The notes under the pieces were generated by a model. It saw only the letters and a list, made by a program, of their open reading frames with translations, was not told where the DNA came from and did no database searches. 64,000 nt of DNA. It comes from Monocercomonoides exilis. Its lineage: Eukaryota; Preaxostyla; Oxymonadida; Polymastigidae. The stretch is from positions 682,001 through 746,000 of the forward strand of contig LSRY02000029.1 of assembly GCA_001643675.2 (NCBI GenBank), given 5' to 3'. A program made the translations under genes and the position numbers. Shown here in pieces: positions 11,830-24,804 of the stretch; within the stretch, counting starts at the first letter, position 1; each line of letters opens with the position of its first letter.

Positions 11830-14800
11830 ATGTCTTTTCTTCTTCGCTCATATATTTCGCAGCTCTTATCTCTGCAAAACATTGCAAAAATAAATGAAGA
11901 GTTAACTGATTTAATTGACAAATCCATACAACAGCACTTTACTATTGATAAAAACACTTTTTCAAGAATATCGAATCCATTGAAAGAAGAAAAAGAAACA
12001 ATAAGCTTCTTAACTGATTTTCTTTGTAAAACTATACGCTATGTGATTTCGCATCGAAATGATGGTTTTTTTCATTTTTCAAATTTTTATGTTTATTTTT
12101 TTTAATAATAATTATTTTCGAAAAGATCATAGAAATAATGCTGTCTATCGATATGGAAAATTTACAAATCAATTAAAATTTTACGTTCAAGAAGACCAAG
12201 AAAAAATCTTAGCTCATTTTTTTGAAAATTTTAAAAACAACATTCCGAGAGATTATTACAATTTTCAATCATCGCAAAATGCTTTTTTTTCTTTTTTCCC
12301 ACCGGTTTATCCGTATTCATTTAATAAGCCAACGTTGTTTCTTTCAATTGGAATGAGAGTTGCTGCTCGAGCTTTACCGTGGGAATATTTTGATTTTTAT
12401 CAAATTGAAAGCAAAGAAAAAAACCAAAAGATGCTAAGCGATGCTTGGATAGTTGCCGAAGTGAAATACATAATTCCGCTTCCATCAGGCTGTTTTGATT
12501 CATGGTTTGAATGCTTCAAAACGCATGATTTATTTTTATTTTTTTTTTTCAAAATACATTTGAATGATAAATAAAACTTCAATGATACAATAGCATTGTT
12601 GCCTTATCAGAAATTAATGCTCATGTTGGCAAAGCGAGTAGGCGGAAATTTTTTTCTCCGATTTCAAATGTCTATCCACTCAATTATCCATGGTTGCGTG
12701 AATGGTTTTTTGAGCAAATGGAAAAAGAAGAAAGGAATGTTAAATTGACAACTCACACCGAAAATTTTCATAATGAGCAGACAATACAGTTGGAAGCATC
12801 ACAATCTACTGACTGTCAAACAGATAAAAATTGTGTTGAACAAAAAGAGATTAGCAATTCATCCAATGATGGTTCGATGGATATTGAGCCAGAATCAACA
12901 CAAATTTCCTTTAAAAATTCATCTCGATTTTCTCCAGCGAATGCTATTGATGTACCTCAATTACTGATGAGTCAAGCTCTTTCAAGCTCAGGATCAGAAC
13001 CAACTACAATATCGGATAGCGGTTCATTTGCGATAAAGGAAGATAACTTGTCATCAAATCAATCTGAATCTATCACACCAATTGACACATATGCGATGAT
13101 CGATGATTCCGATCACAATAAACGTGCTTCTTTAGATTCACTACTGGATAAAAATTCCAAACTATACAAACTTTTGTATCCAATTATGTTTATTGCCCAA
13201 AAAAATAATGAAGAATCAAAAGCATCTTTGAAGCCTAAACAAGATATGGCTTCGGATATTGTCAACGATGATGCTGCTCGTCAGCCAGATGCACCATTAT
13301 CTACAACAATGCTGCTGCCTAATCAGATGTATCCTTTCTTTCCTTTCAATAATTCTTTTTCGGCCTATGCGAAATCTAATTCATCTGTATTTCTTCAAAA
13401 TCCTGTTTCTCTGTCAGATGACAGTAACTCTTCTTCATCTACTTCCTCTTCTTCCACCTCTTCTTCCTCTTCTTCCTCTTCTTCTTCCTCCTCCTCTTCT
13501 TCCTCTTCTTCCTCCTCTTCATCCTCATCCTCATCTTCTTCTTCTTCAATTTCCGAACAACAACAGAGTGAAACATATATTCAGCTTCCTGCATTATTTT
13601 CAGTGGGAGATCAAGTTCTTGCACTCCATCCGAGAAAAAGCACTTTTTTTAGAGCAACTGTGATAGAAGTAATTAATCATGTGGATGAAGACAACAATTC
13701 CGCTTGTGATGAGAATGCTGCTGGTGAAAAAAAGAATAATTTTTCTGTTGACGAAGCGAAAGAAAAAGAAGAAGAGAATGCAATGGAGATAGACTCAAAA
13801 GAGGAAGATATGAGCACTGATAAATTGTCTCTCCAGCAATCATCATCCAAAAGTGTTAGCAAGATCAAAACGCATCGGAAGGATATCACACAAAAGCAGT
13901 TCAATGACGTTATGCTCAAACTTTATACAAATCAGAGGAGAGAGATCCAATATTTGTTGAGATCTGATTTACGAGAAAAGGCAGCAGTTGAAGAAAAAAT
14001 GCAAAAATGGATGAAGTTCTCTGGAATGTGTAGTGATGAGAAAGATGAGACGGAAAACGAGCATTCATCAGAAAAGGGTTTAGAGGAAACACAAAAAACA
14101 AAAGAAATTGCGAATAACCTCAATCTTGAAGAAAGTTTACAAAAAAGCTCAATGATGGAACTTGAGAAGCAAACAGAAAAAGTGGAATTATCAGAGAAAA
14201 GCGGTGAAACGAAAAGTGCATTCACATCGCTCATTAAAGAAGACAAAATGCTTTTGCCACCTTCCTCAATTTTTGCAGTTGATGCTTCGACACCAAACTC
14301 TAAAGCCAATATTTCTTCTTCATCTTCGCCTTTTTCCTCTTCTTCCAACAATGTTGATGATAGAGAGCATAAAACACCTACACAACAAACAGCATGTGAT
14401 TCATCATTAACAGAAAATATTCTTCCTCCTCAAAAACTCATTGACTGGAAAAGCATATCACCATCTGTTCTTCTATCTCCTTATTCATATCTTCTGCACT
14501 TCAACAGCGAAAGCCAGCCAGAAAAGAAGTTGGTGAATGAGCTGTTTGTTCTGCCTTCTCCAACTGAGAATTTAGAGGAAGCACCAACAGAAACGATAAA
14601 AGCTGATGTTATGCCAAAAGAGACGAACGTGAAAATGGAAGAAGATGAAGTCGAAGATGAACGGACCATCTCCGAAGAGACATCAACCTGCACCGACACA
14701 GATGAAGACTGGAACAACCAAATGGAAGAAGTTAGGATTGCCAGTAGGAAAACTAATCAAAGAACAAAACAAAAGCCAAAGGTTAAAGGCAAAAGAAAAT

Positions 14801-15777
14801 CTGCTTTGGCATTCAAGTTTCCAAGCCATGAAGAAAAGCCATCGCATAAAGAAAGATCCAAAAAAATGCATGGAAAGATGTTTTTCAGGGAACTTATTGA
14901 TTTGGTGGAAGATTCGTATGCAATAACGAACGGAGTGGAAGAGCTGGTTGGAGAAAACCGTTTAGTCGGACAAGTTATGCATAAGAAAGATGGAATCAAC
15001 AGAAAAAAAGCCAAAGTGCATAATGAAGGCAATAAACATGATGCATCAGCACAAAAGGAAGAAAGAGATTTGCTTGTTTCTTCTGCTGCCAGAGATAAGT
15101 CTGACGTTGCAACCGCAATGAGCAGCTCTGATAAAAGCATGAAAAGAGCAAAGAGCGAAGAAGATGCTGATGAAAAAACAGAGAGTTCCAAAAGTGTTCA
15201 GAAGTCAGAAAAAGAGATGACAACAAGCAGTGCAGACGATTCCTATATGCCTGACTCCGAAACGGAGGATGAAGACAACGATGATATCGAGTATAAAGAC
15301 AGCAGCACTTCTGAAAAAGAGGAGAAAAAGTTTAAGTTTCTTTTTAAAAAGAAGCCGGTCAGAAAAATTGTGAAAGAAACAAAAGAAATACAGCAGAACG
15401 TAAAAGAGGAAGAAGAGCTTCGAATTATGTTGATGCAATTTCAGGATTATCAGTTGCGTGTGCGTAAAGCTCCAGAGGCATCTCGTTCTTCTGAAGAAGT
15501 TCCTGAAAATCGCAGACATTCACATTCTCGCGTAGAAGCTGCTCAGCCGAAGTTTAACCAAAAGAAGGGGACAATCCAAATCAAAAATGATGATGTCGCT
15601 TCAACTTCTGAAATGATTGAGCAAACAGAAAGAGAGCCTGCACCACCATCGATATCTGGTTTATCTGTTTCTAATCTTCATTCTTCAAATAAAGCGCTTT
15701 GCTCGTCTTCTCCTATGGTTCACCCTTCTTCTGAGCAGCTATTCACTTCATTTGACGCTTCAATTTCGAATAAATGA
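11830..15777 (+). CDS. SGF29-like tandem-Tudor protein (SAGA/ATAC chromatin-reader subunit)
   Basis: Exons 11830..12064, 12126..12504 and 12594..15777 join in phase into about 1265 residues; introns are 61 and 89 nt. An N-terminal helical region precedes the first Tudor half: IGMRVAARALPWEYFDFY, DAWIVAEV and SRRKFFSPISNVYPL, which line up with the GxxVAA, WILAEV and SRRRVIPLP segments of SGF29. The second half (PALFSVGDQVLALHPRKST, FFRATVIEV) matches ALFxxxxxVLALYPxTTxFYxA. SGF29 binds H3K4me3 and tethers Gcn5-containing complexes. Here a ~290-residue Ser-rich insertion, including a run of about 45 Ser, splits the two Tudor halves, and a long acidic/basic tail follows. The last ~60 residues may supply the final strands (ELRIMLMQFQDYQLRVRK). 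The gene ends at TGA. An upstream in-frame start at 11689 is possible. Confidence 0.7.
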
Positions 15778-17072
15778 AAAAAGTATTGTTTCATTTTTTT
15801 AAACCTTCAATTTATATATTTATTGTGAAAGCTAATCGAATATTTATTGCTCTGTAAGTTATTTGTTTGGATGTTCGGAATTGTATATCATGTTGCGTTT
15901 TATCGTTTTTTGCAAGAAATATTTGATTTGTGATTCATTATATTTTTTTTGTTATTGTTCAGGTTTTTTTTTATTTTATTTCATCAAAAATAAGCTCATG
16001 TTCTGTTTTCATGTTTCATTTTCATTAAGCCATCCTCTTGTTTTTATTTCGTACAGATCTGAGCTTGATTTTTGCTGTTTTATGCTTCGGTTTAATGATT
16101 ACAGAATATTCAACTATTATCTTCACGTCATGAGAATTTATTCAGTTAAACTTTATTTTTATCGAAAAAGAAAAATTAAGATGGGAAAAGAACTTTTTTG
16201 AAACGTATTCAATTTTCACTATTTTGTATTATGCGTTTCTTTATAACTTCATGTTTGTGAATGGATATTAGTTCATTTCATAATGTTATAAGACTAAAAG
16301 TTAAGTCTTGAATGCTTGGCTTTCTTGTTTATTTGTTTTTAACTTTTAATAATTGTGGAGTTCAGCCACATCTAAAATAGCACATATTTTGTTCACATAT
16401 TGGGTTTTGCTTGTGAAATAATAAGCTTTTGTGTTAACAAGTTTGTGAAAAAGACAAAAAAGAAAGTGAGAGAATAAAATAAAAGAAAATTTAAAAAACA
16501 AAAATTAAAATAAAAGTGACTGTGCTTTCATACAGCCAAGGAACATGATGAAATACATAGATAAATCTTGAAATGGTGAGAGGTGTTAAATAACTGTTTT
16601 GTAAAGATATTGACTCAGAAAGTTTCTGCGCACATAATTTTAAACAAACAATCATAAAATTTTCAAACATACAAGAGCAAAGTTCATTTCATAAAAAACA
16701 GGAAATTCGAAAAAAAATATATGCAAAAAGACAAGAAAGAAAAGCATCTCCTTTCTTTCATTCAAAATCTTCAAAACATTGAAAAACATACAATTAACTG
16801 CAAAGAAAGATATAAATATCAGTGAAGTGTATTTTAATGCATATTTATACATATTGATGTTCATATCGAATAGACTTGTTCAAGTGAATGAAATTCTTCA
16901 CTTGTCACAAATAAAAAAATAAAGTGAACATAAAGTTTCATACATTCAAAGATTATTCTGTGCAAACTTTGCTGCTTGCTTTAAATTTTCGTCTATAATT
17001 TAAATCACAAGGTTGAGAATCTTTTCGCGAACCTTCATTTTGTTCTTTGCGTTCTTTTAATGCGTATGGCAT
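15778..17072. other. Convergent intergenic region, AT-rich
   Basis: Separates the 3' ends of the SGF29-like and TmcB-like genes. Open frames here (for example 15863-16201 plus and 16652-16864 minus) are Phe/Tyr/Ile-rich and look like chance frames. No tRNA or repeat recognised. Confidence 0.6.
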
Positions 17073-17195
17073 TCATTTTCTCATTTCTTTTGGAAGGTTT
17101 CCAATAATTCTTCCCAACGACTCATTTTTGGAAGATCTATTTTTCACAATGTGCAAATTCAATTTTTTATTTGTTCCTTTACATTCATTTCCAAT

Positions 17196-20100
17196 TTACA
17201 CCATTGCCCCCACCTCAAGCACTTTTCCATCTGATGATTTGCCATTATTTGATTGAGCAATGCTTGTATCATTCCTCATATTTTCTTCTTGTGAAAGAAA
17301 TTCAGCATATGCAACATCTTCTCCAATAAAATGAGTTTCATACACAACTTTCAACCGTCTTTTGGCAATCGCAACAGCCGCTGGATTTCCCGAGCGCAGC
17401 TGATCGCTCAGCAGAGTTAGGCGCTGACGCAACAGCAAATGTTCCTGTTTGTGCTTTTGGATGTTGGGATAGTTGTGGCGCTCCATATCCTTCTCCTCCT
17501 GATCAAATGTCATCTTCGTTGTCATCATCAGCTGTTTGTAAATTGTAGTAAGAACTTCCATCGGCTCCTTCTGCTTTGAGGATGCAAAGAAAAGCTGCCC
17601 ATTCTCCATAATTTTCCTGCGTCCACTATCAAGCAACGGATTACCCGTTTCCATCAGTGGTAGAAATGACATCTCCTTCGCATCTTCGTCGATCGGAAGC
17701 AATTCAATCAGTTTCTTTGACACGTGACTAATAAAGAACAAACGTCTCTTCCATCCAAATGCTGCAAATACCATCGAGTACAAAAACAGTACAATGCATC
17801 CCACACATACAACTATCATGATAACAACAGAGTTCTGAACTTCGCTCTGTCCTGTCTTTAGAATTTCATTCGTAATCTTTGAGATGCCTTCTGTTAGATC
17901 GTATCGAATAGCAGTGAATATGTATCTTGTCTCCGGAGTTGTCTGACTCATCAGAGTGAGATCGAGTTTTTGCAACCGCTCGATGTAGACCTTCATTCTT
18001 GCAACAAGCGACGATAAGCCATTGAACTCTCTGACCACTCCGTACATCCTCTTCTTGTCGAGTGTTGAGCAACTGACATCCTTCGTCGTGAAGCACTCGC
18101 GCCGCTGTACCAGCATTTTGTAGTTGTTCGCCTGCTTCATCCGATTCACCTTCACCTGGTCGTATGTTGGATCACCAGAAACAGTGTAGATGGAGTCTCC
18201 AAAATGGTTATCCATGTGAACTGCATTGAAATAGCGTGACATCGAAATAAGAAGGTCAAGAGGCTCGTCCCGCGAGCCAGACAAATATGACGAATTGCAC
18301 AGAATCGGATTCGTTGAACTGGGGAATGTTAATATTTGCCCTAAAGCCAAGATTTCTATGGGTTTTTGGAGGCACATTGTCATCATCTGGATCTGATACA
18401 GAATGGATGTACGCATCCCAGAAATGATGATGTTGGCAGAGCGCGGCTGGAATATGCCAACGTTGACCACAACAACAATCGTTGGCCCAGCTATGGAAAT
18501 CACTCCGATGCACATTGATATCACAATCTTTAAGATTATTCCAGCAGTTATGGGCGAAGGAAACTGCTTGTAGCTGGTTGTCAGATCTTCAATGTCTTTA
18601 TCCATTTTCTCCTCCCACTGAGTATCTTCAATAGCATTTCGCACGAATCCCATCTGAAGAATCCGCTCTTCTTCATCATCGTCATAGTTTTGCAGCTGTG
18701 AAACAACAGCAACTTTTTGTTCTTTCTCGGTAGATGCTGCTTCATTCGCAGGAGATGGCTGTGCTGCTGCACTCTTCGGAGAAGGTGGTTGGGCGCTTAT
18801 TGCACGCTGCATATTCAGCGGCGATCCAATCGGTGCCAGCAAGTGCGACGATGCGTCAGCTGCCATCTGTGATGTGCTTGAAAGAGGGAAGGAATGTCTG
18901 TAATGTGGCTGTTGCATGGGAGTTGGGGAAGGAATGAGATGAGCGTCAAATATTGAACCAATGCCAGACTGTTGTGCATCATAAAAAGAAGGCTGTTGTG
19001 ATAAAATCTCCGAAAAAGGGCCAACTATTGGAGAGGTACTTTTATCATACACGCTCCACGAGTTTTCGGGTGTGGCAATTGTATGCCCGTTTCCGAGCGG
19101 ATGTGATGACATCATGTTTATGTGCAAAGGTGCAGAATTCGCCTGAGATAGTCTTTGGACGCTGATGATGCTGTTCATCGGCTGAGTGAACTGCTCGTTT
19201 GAAAGATGTGTCAAATCGATTCCGCCAGCCAATGAACTGCCTCCAACATTCAGATCGTCAAGCGGAAAGCGCTGAACGCCTTGTAATGGCGACGAAAATG
19301 TCGGACTTCGCATCTGCTTCTCGTCCAGTTCAAATCCAGACTCGTTTGTATCGACAATCGCTTTGCTCGTCCCCAATTTTGGGGTTGATAATGCAAAAGA
19401 CTTCTGAGGTGTTGATGGAAACAGTGGAAATGTCTGTGCAATTGAAGGTGCATTTCCATCTGGGCTGTTGGTAAGCTGTGAATGAACAGACGGAGAGTCC
19501 AACTGGGATGCATTGTCCATAGGCTTCAAAGGAAAAGCAAGGAGCGATTGAGTCTGCTGAAGTGATTGGAGAGGTTGAAAAGAAGTGGACAAAAGGAAAG
19601 AATTCCTCGAGAATCGTGGAGACAGATTTGTATGTCCGTTTTCCAGCGCTGATCCAGAAGTGACAAATTGTGATGTTTCGCATTCATTTTCCTGGCCTTC
19701 CTTTTGCTTCCCACTGAATTTGTCGATTTCGTTGACTGCTGACACCTCATTTGCATCCGTTTCTGGCATCTGTTCTTCAGACTGTGGTTCTGATTGAGAC
19801 GGTGAATGATCCGTTGTCATGAATGCTGTGGTGTCGTGCTCTTCATCTTCGTCCTGCACAATCTGCCTGATCACGCCTTGCATCGAGATCTTGGGCACTT
19901 CCAGGAGTGTGTGGTATGCTTCCGATCTTTCATGCTTTATGGTTAATGTAAATCTGATGAACAGGATTAGAATAATAGTTCCAAGTGTTCCAATTGTGCA
20001 TAACACAACAAGCGTTGTGACGATGATCATTGTGTTGCATGCTGCGTTCATCAGCTCCCAGTATGAAATGATAACTCTCTTTGATCCATCCAGAATGGGG

Positions 20101-22968
20101 ATGACCGGGTTGAGCACCATGTACTGGATGTCTGCCAGATAGCTGGCATACGTCGGGCGTGTCTGGAAATCAGCCTGTGACAGCTCGCGAGACATCTGTG
20201 ACAGCGTTGCAAGCACCCCAAACATTGAGTCAGGCGACAGAAACTGCTTCTTTGTGTCGATCTGCTCCTCCACTGTGCCGTCGGGGAGGGTGACATTCTT
20301 GAGCGTCAGTGTAAACAAATATGTCTGCACATCCACCGCCTCCCACGGCTCGAGGTTTGTCGTGATCTGGTGCACTTTGTTCAGAAGTGTTGTCATTGAG
20401 TCAGCTGTGTCAGAAAGCGACTGTTTAATCTGGCTGGGACTCATCAGACTGTTTCCCCAACCATCGTCAATAGGCGTCCAGCTGTATTTGTAGAAGACAT
20501 CATGAAGAAACGCCTCATACGCCAAAACAGCAGATCGTGTGGTGATCAGCGACAAATCGCAGATCTCTCTTAATGTTGATAAGTTGTTCTTGTAGTTATT
20601 GGCCATGAAAACATACACACACAAAATGATCACAATAGACATAATCGCCAAAAAATGCAGAAGCAGCAGAAATAATGGAACAATAACTCTCACATTCTGG
20701 CTTTCTTTTTCTCGTGATCCGTAAGCAATATCAGAAATCATTGTCTCGCCGCTTCCTTTCTTCCTCTTCTTCTTCTTCTTTCGCAAAACGTTTGAGCTCT
20801 TTGTAGCCGGATTCATCTTCTGGAATTCGAGTTGTTGATCGTTTGTCAAACGAGTAAAGGCCGAAGTGAGTGACTTCGTTTCTCCGCTGCCACCTTCTTC
20901 TTTGTGTGCACTGTTCGGTTCACTTGCTCCATTGTTGTCTGTTTTGCTGTCATTCGCTTCTTTCAAATTTGTAGAAGAGCCTTTTCCGTCTTCATCATTC
21001 GCATCTTTAAGGCTACCCGCGTTAAAGTCCGTTGCCTGCGACGTGCTGTTGTTTGTATCTCCCCCTTTCTCCTTCCAGTTCCCATCCGTCTGAAGCAAGT
21101 TGTCTTCTGTGTCGCCTTCGACCATCCCTCCAGACGCAGTTGGGATGAGCGACGATGAGGCTGTGGCGTCTTCTTCGATGTGGTCAGCTCTGTTCAGAAT
21201 CATCTCGGCAGTGTCTTCGTCGTGGTACACATCGAGCAGTAGCCTCGCATAGCTTCTGAGCACAGCAGGATTCTGCGGATACGCTGCAATCAGCTCTTCG
21301 TAGCACGAACGCGCCTCGCTCTCGTTCTTCACAATCAGATCGAGCAGCGCGGGTATCTGCTTGTAGTCTGGGAAGCGCGAACTGGAGATCTCGAAGAACT
21401 CCTTCAGTGAACTGATGGCTATTTCGTGGTGCTCCTGCGCTCGAGACAGCAGCGCAGAGAATGTCAGCGAGTTCAGCTCTGTCAGCATCCTGTTCCCGCC
21501 TTCTCCACCTTCACCTCCGCCTTCCCCTCCAATGCCTCCTTTGGTTTTGCAGAATATCACAAAGTTCAGAGAGAATCTTGGCTTTTCGTTTTGTGCCTGT
21601 CGAAGCAGCATCTGTGATTTCCTCCAGTTCTTTCGGTAGTAGCTCAGGAAGTTCGCATAGTAGAAGCACGCCTCCGCTTTTTCCTTGCTACCCTTGATGT
21701 AGTGTGTGTAGACATAGTCGACAAAGAGATAGTGGTCTAAGGAATGACACGTGTCTTCCTGCACAAAGCGAAGTGAACGTTCTATCTGTTGTGGTGTCTT
21801 GTTCTTCAGGTTCAACTGCTTTCCACCTTCGTTCATTGAATCGTGCAGCGGTCGGCCGTTGCTAGAGAGAAGATATTGCTTCACCCGGAATTTCTTTCCA
21901 AGCTTTGGAAGAGCAATCGCAGAAACCAGAATTCCTGCAATGAGTCCAACTGCACAGAACACAATTGTCGCTACAATTGAATTTGAAGCGTTCTCCACTG
22001 CATATCCAATCTCTTCGCAAAGCCTCAAACAGCCAAAAATGCACCAAGTGCTCGCTTTCAAAAGATTCCCTCTCAGCTTGTAAATGGGTTGTGCCCAAAT
22101 AAAATACAAAACCATGAACAAAGAAGTACCAACAGTGACAACTCCTCTCCAAAACGGCCACGCATAAAGCATACGCATTGCAAAAACACATCCAAACATA
22201 AGTGTTGTTTCTATTGAATGCCATGATCCCAGTGGAGATGAGAAAATACCACCATGCTTTGAATTATGATTGTATATCACTGAATTAACTAAATAAGAAT
22301 ACATAAGGAGAATAATTAGAAGTAAAATGCCAAAGACAAATCCAAGAACAGTAACAACTGTTCCAAAACATGTTTCGTTAAATACTCGGTGTAAAATGTT
22401 CTTGTCATTGGATTCATAGCAATCAAAAGAAGTTATAGCTATGGTTGTAAACGGAATAAACAAAAATGTTAAAATGAAATTTGTAAGCCACTGAAGTGTT
22501 TGGATAACCCATGGTTGCATAGATACGATTGCTCTGTAGAAAATAGCACAAACAATTAAATCAGCAATTAAAAGAATAAGAATGGTGAAGCATCCAATAA
22601 CTGCAAATGAAACGTATTTTCCAGCAAGATAACTCAGAGAGGTACCATCCAAGAAACATATATACTAAAGAAAAGTAATAATAATAATTTTGAAACAATG
22701 TCAACTTATATTTGATACATACATAAGCAATTAAATTTACGTTTCCAGTTGCAGTATCGATTCTAAAAGCGCTCAATGTGATCATTTGCAAAAGAAGAAA
22801 TGCCCAACAAAATAATTCCCATCCTTTATTTGGATGCTTTGGTTGATGATACAATGGCAAAAGGAATAAAAAAGTAATTTTATTTATTTTTGAAATGGAT
22901 TCCCTTTCATTCAACTCATATGAAGAAGTACTCAGTTGAGAGGATAGCGACTTACTATCATCTGACAT
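17196..22968 (-). CDS. TmcB/TmcC-like multi-pass membrane protein with TPR-like repeats
   Basis: Exon 1 is 22968..22723 and exon 2 is 22664..17196, with a 58-nt in-phase intron; about 1904 residues to the first stop (TAA). The N-terminal ~350 residues hold several hydrophobic spans. They are followed by a helical TPR-like region (VDYVYTHYIKGSKEKAEACF, then SEARSCYEELIAAYPQNPAV, then SYARLLLDVYHDEDTAEMIL). Further spans follow near residues 780-800, 1000 and 1490, and a final pair near 1740. Large related families are common in trichomonads and oxymonads and often end in a guanylate cyclase domain, but I see none here. If TAA is Gln the frame continues about 40 codons (ending SLGRIIGNLPKEMRK) to TGA at 17073-17075, and that extension looks like protein. 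The role is probably sensory or structural at the plasma membrane; this is inference. Confidence 0.75.
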
Positions 22969-23222
22969 TGAATGCTGCTATATGTCTCTTATGACAACAA
23001 AAGAGATTTAACCGCGAAGGTACTGATCTAACTTTTAACTATAATTATTTTTCTCACAAAAGAACTTAATTCATATTTCTCATATTGGCAATAAGAATAT
23101 TATATAAAATAAAGGTCAACTAGAAAAATGCTCGATGCAATTTAAAAAATATCGTTTTAAGACTTGAAATTCAGATTTTTTTTCTTTGGATCGAAATATA
23201 AATCCAACTTTTTGATTGTTAA
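22969..23222. other. Divergent intergenic spacer
   Basis: AT-rich, with no feature recognised. It separates the TmcB-like gene start from the weak plus-strand frame at 23223. Confidence 0.4.
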
Positions 23223-23519
23223 ATGATATTCATAGCAATTTATTATATTAATTTATTTCGAAGTCAATATCCGTTTGTCAAGAATCTCAAATGCATATCA
23301 ATTCATCCTGGTGGAAAAAAAAAGACTTTTTGTGCTGATGAAGATGATTGCAATGAAGAAATTGGTGACTTTCACAATTTGTCAGATATCGATGATATCG
23401 ATAAGAACAACTCGGAAGTTTATTCACTTAAAAACTTTGATGAATTTGGATCAAAAAAAGAAGCGCAGCCTAAAAAGACTCAAATAATCATTCTCTTTTT
23501 CATTTTTTCGATTTTTTAA
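23223..23519 (+). CDS. Possible exon of a small acidic protein (weak)
   Basis: A plus-strand frame of about 98 codons with a stretch of clear coding character (SIHPGGKKKTFCADEDDCNE, then DFHNLSDIDDIDKNNSEVYS). It is flanked by hydrophobic AT-rich ends that may be intronic; an AG acceptor just before SQYPFVKN (about 23262) is plausible. No family recognised and the gene limits are unknown. Confidence 0.3.
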   Translation: MIFIAIYYINLFRSQYPFVKNLKCISIHPGGKKKTFCADEDDCNEEIGDFHNLSDIDDIDKNNSEVYSLKNFDEFGSKKEAQPKKTQIIILFFIFSIF

Positions 23520-24786
23520 CGTTTCCGAACACATTCAACAAGTTTTAATAACATGTGTGTTGTTCACGTTTAATATGCATTAACAATAGGCAACAAACAG
23601 AAGGTCCACCAAAGGTGGCATATACCAATATTTGTTTTAAAAATAGAAGTGTTCAAAGTTTCAAAATAAAAAATTATCAAAATTCGCATAACTGTTTTAA
23701 AAAAGATAGAAAAAAGAAATTAATAAATAAAACTTAAAATATGCAAGAGAATGACAAAAGTCATCAGTGCATCGACATTTTTTAAATAAACTCAAACCAA
23801 AGCAAAGCTAACATAAGCAACGCCAAGTGGCAAAGAAAAAGAAAAAGAAAAGAAAAGAAACAATATGATTTAATAGATTAATAAGTGGATTAATCTCAAA
23901 AAATTATAACGAAAAGAAAGATGTCACAAGTTAATGTTCAGTGCTAAAACGGTCTCCAAATATCACAAAGTTTCAGAATAGAATCGAATAGCAATTGAAA
24001 GATATGAAAAAAAACAGAAAAAACAAATAAAATTCAATTTGAAAAATGGCATAACTGAAATGTTGATTAAACAGATGTGCTCTCTGAAAATAAGAATCTC
24101 AAAGAACATATTAGAGAGGATTATTTTTCATTCAAAAGATAAAAGATAATCATCTAAAAGATAATCAACATTTTTGAAACAAAAAAAAAATATAACGAAT
24201 TTTTTTGATGATTGCAACACTGCTCAATTTTCATCAAAAAATAATTGAAGAAAACAGTTAAGATATAATAAAATCAACAAAAAATATGAAATTTTACTTT
24301 TTTTCCAATAAAATAAAAACCTAATGATTTGTTGCTTCCATCGCATCAAAATCAAAAGATATCAAAATAAAAAGCTGATTCACAACAAAAACTACATTCA
24401 ATTTAACTGAGCAGAAAAGGAAAGAAGAAAAGAAGAATAGCTCGAGAATTATCATATCTTTTTGCAAACACAAAGGATTCAAAACAAAAAACAACCGAAT
24501 GTTGAAGAAAATAAAATTGAAATCACAAAATAGAAAAGACCTGAAATTTTTTCTTAATTTTTTCCCTTCAAACAATTGTAACGAAACTGGTCCTACATAA
24601 AAAGTGAAGCCAAATAGCTTCATGCAAAAGAAATCAACCGAACGAACAATTTCACTTTGTAAAATGTTATCACCAACAAGCATCTTTGAAAGAATAATCA
24701 CAAACGGATCATCAGAAGCAATGAAAAGCCAACAAACATAATCTGAAAATGGATAAGCGCATACAAAAATCTGAAAATACTTATTT
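23520..24786. other. AT-rich intergenic region
   Basis: No gene is supported. A 158-codon minus-strand frame at 24321-24797 is Phe/Leu/Val-rich, as expected for the complement of A-rich DNA, and has no motif. Confidence 0.5.
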
Positions 24787-24804
24787 TCACAACACATTTT
24801 AGTC

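Noticed and set aside
15863-16201. 112-codon plus-strand frame after the SGF29-like gene
   Set aside because: Phe/Tyr-rich, AT-driven, no motif; more likely 3' UTR or spacer.
24321-24797. 158-codon minus-strand frame
   Set aside because: Hydrophobic composition from A-rich complement; it lies just past the end of the Ser/Pro-rich gene and has no recognisable family.
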